DNA of 8,176 nucleotides from Phycisphaerae bacterium (GTDB lineage: Bacteria > Planctomycetota > Phycisphaerae > JAAYCJ01): NCBI GenBank assembly GCA_012514125.1, contig JAAZAW010000365.1, positions 1 through 8,176 on the forward strand, in the 5' to 3' direction. The translations under genes were made by a program, and so were the position numbers. The first letter of the stretch is position 1. The number at the start of each line of letters is the position of its first letter. The notes under the pieces were generated by a model. The model saw nothing but the letters and a program-made list of their open reading frames with translations. It was not told the origin of the DNA and did no database searches. Positions 6,800-8,176 of the stretch are shown piece after piece.

Positions 6800-6991
6800 A
6801 ATTCAAACTCCTTACAATTAAAAAATATCACTTTATTCTATCCCCGAACCCTATCGCCCGCCTGTAGTTTCCATTGAATTTTCGTCCCAATAAATATAAC
6901 CTCAATCCTAAGGCAGGGCGCCAAGTAGCAGTAGTAACAGTAGCAGCGGCAAGGTACATCAAGACTCCCCGGCTTCTTCGACTTCCTCCCC
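6800..6991. other. Intergenic region between adenylate cyclase and larA-like gene
   Basis: These 192 bases are the longest non-coding stretch. The left end carries the AAGGAG ribosome binding site of the larA-like gene (6810-6815 on the - strand). The A/T-rich 6820-6900 part may hold its promoter, but no -35/-10 pair is convincing. No hairpin followed by a T run was found for the cyclase gene. The right-hand part contains a short triplet-like repeat described separately. Confidence 0.5.
6924..6950. repeat. Short degenerate triplet/9-base repeat
   Basis: Three imperfect 9-base units stand in tandem: AGTAGCAGT (6924-6932), AGTAACAGT (6933-6941) and AGCAGCGGC (6942-6950). The first two differ by one base. 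It lies in non-coding DNA about 40 bases after the cyclase stop codon. It is low-complexity sequence with no sign of mobile-element ends. Confidence 0.4.
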
Positions 6992-8176
6992 TCACTTTCC
7001 TTCCATCTCAATCACCCCATCCCGATACATCTCCGTCCCGATGCTATTAATTTTCACCAGCAGATTTCGATAAATTCTGACACTCTTATCTCCGGGCTTC
7101 ATCTCTTCAAGCCGATCCAGCATATCCGGAATTACCCCGAACTGTTTCTTCCAGTAATGATCCACCATCGTCTCGAAAAGCTCGACGAATTCCACCTGAG
7201 ACTGATTTTCGTCCCGATATCCGATCAATTCATACACCACCGCAGGTTTGGCCATCCCCGACAAACGGATCATCCCGATCCGTCTTGCCAGCAGGTCTTC
7301 ACCCATCGCCTTCCGCGTCGCTTCACTGATCAACACGGACGTCCCGAACATCTTGTTCGCCGACTCAAGCCGCGATGCCAGGTTCACCGTATCCCCCAAA
7401 CACGTATAATCGAATTTCCGTGTCGAGCCGCAATCGCCCACCACCGTCTTGCCCGTGCTGATACCGATGCGAGTGTCAAGTTTCCGCTCCGGCGCGATAC
7501 CTGCCTCACGCAAATGTTCCTCGATATGCCCCATTGCCTGCTGGACTTCAATCGCCGCCAGACATGCCCGCCTCGCATGATCCTTCTGCGGATGGATCGG
7601 CGGGTTGAAAAACGCAAAAATTCCATCACCCACGAACTTGTTGACAAATGCCTCCTGCTCGTCCAGCACTTCGCTCATGTGTTCAAAATAAAGATTAAGC
7701 ATCTGAACGGTTTTCGCCGGTCCGAGCTTCTCGCTCATCGGTGTAAATCCCGCCAGATCGCTGAAAAAACAACTCACATTCACCTGCTCCGGCGAAAGCG
7801 ACAAACGATCCGGGTCTTCCACGATCCGGCGCACCAGTGACGGACTGGTGTACTGTCCAAGCCGACCCGCCAGCGCCCGTCTTGCTCTGCCTTCCGTCAC
7901 TTGACGATAAAAACTCACCAGCGACCAGCTTACCACAATCGCCGCCATCGGGCCTACCATCGCGGACACGGTGTGAAGCGTATCAAACACCACATAACAC
8001 GTAAACGCCGCAAATCCCCCCAGCAACACCACCATCCACACCAGCCCCTCGAACGCCGAACGCTGAGCGCTCAAAATGCTCATCAGCGTCCCGACAATCA
8101 GAATCACCAATAGATCGCTGTTGCGGTCCGACTGCGTTAAAAACGCCTTTTGCAAAATTTGGTTCAAAATCGTCGC
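6992..8176 (-). CDS. CHASE2-type transmembrane class III adenylate cyclase (N-terminus outside window)
   Basis: The visible 394 residues make cAMP from ATP. Numbering from the TTG at 8167, three hydrophobic segments (about 18-34, 41-61 and 66-86) are followed by a short linker and a class III cyclase domain (about 128-310). Catalytic residues are complete: metal-binding D137 (FFSDLAGFT) and D181 (VGDGIFAFF), adenine-selecting K177 and T255 (FDYTCLGDTVN), and transition-state N262 and R266 (NLASRLE). K plus T at these places indicates ATP rather than GTP. The frame stays open to the window edge, and the residues before the first membrane segment (ATILNQILQKAFL) look like the end of an extracytoplasmic CHASE2 sensor, so the gene starts further right. 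A tail of about 75 residues after the cyclase domain is mostly helical and of unknown role. It would link an external signal to cAMP; nothing ties it to the larA-like gene except position. Confidence 0.92.
   Translation of the reverse strand, partial: ATILNQILQKAFLTQSDRNSDLLVILIVGTLMSILSAQRSAFEGLVWMVVLLGGFAAFTCYVVFDTLHTVSAMVGPMAAIVVSWSLVSFYRQVTEGRARRALAGRLGQYTSPSLVRRIVEDPDRLSLSPEQVNVSCFFSDLAGFTPMSEKLGPAKTVQMLNLYFEHMSEVLDEQEAFVNKFVGDGIFAFFNPPIHPQKDHARRACLAAIEVQQAMGHIEEHLREAGIAPERKLDTRIGISTGKTVVGDCGSTRKFDYTCLGDTVNLASRLESANKMFGTSVLISEATRKAMGEDLLARRIGMIRLSGMAKPAVVYELIGYRDENQSQVEFVELFETMVDHYWKKQFGVIPDMLDRLEEMKPGDKSVRIYRNLLVKINSIGTEMYRDGVIEMEGK

Noticed and set aside
6835..6840. TAGAAT as a -10 box for the larA-like gene
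   Set aside because: No sequence resembling TTGACA lies 16-18 bases upstream, and other A/T-rich candidates nearby are equally weak.
7157..7840. + strand open frame opposite the adenylate cyclase
   Set aside because: It is fully antisense to the catalytic domain, with no domain or ribosome binding site of its own.
8165..8167. TTG as the true start of the adenylate cyclase
   Set aside because: The frame is open to the window edge and the residues before the TTG continue a CHASE2-like C-terminal helix, so the gene is more likely cut by the window.

Overview
The window holds nine protein-coding genes, two of them cut by its edges, and almost no free space. One gene (the 3' end of a methylenetetrahydrofolate reductase-like gene) is on the + strand at the left edge. 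The other eight are on the - strand and read from the right edge toward the left. No tRNA, rRNA, CRISPR array, transposase or phage gene was seen. The longest stretch without a gene is 192 bases (6800-6991). Base composition looks even, at roughly 50% G+C, with no sign of recent transfer.

The gene types suggest a Gram-negative-type bacterium with lipoproteins and the MEP isoprenoid pathway. The combination of a YacL-type PIN/TRAM membrane protein next to ispD, a DUF2752 protein, Lar-type racemases and CHASE2 adenylate cyclases would fit Planctomycetota (Phycisphaerae-like lineages). This is an inference from family distribution, held with low to moderate confidence; no rRNA or marker gene here settles it.

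Layout from the right. (1) 8176-6992: a CHASE2-type transmembrane class III adenylate cyclase, missing its N-terminus. (2) 6799-5519: a LarA-family nickel-pincer racemase/epimerase with all its key residues. (3) A near-consensus sigma70-type promoter (-10 TATAAT, 17-base spacer, -35 TTGGCG) at 5459-5487 that begins the main operon. (4) 5428-643: a six-gene run of yacL-like PIN/TRAM gene, ispD, a radical SAM gene with a C-terminal winged-helix-like region, a DUF2752 membrane protein gene and two tandem lipoprotein genes. The last five are separated by 7 bases or less, or overlap, so they are probably translationally coupled. (5) 508-642: a short convergent gap with a possible weak terminator for the + strand gene.

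The YacL-IspD pairing is a known neighbourhood, also seen in Firmicutes. The tail of the operon is the least understood part: a radical SAM enzyme of the COG0731/TYW1-like group, a small membrane protein with a CxxC motif, and two lipoproteins that are diverged copies of each other. Nothing in the window amounts to a clearly new defence, mobile or regulatory system. The paralogous lipoprotein pair and its coupling to the radical SAM and DUF2752 genes is the best candidate for undescribed biology.
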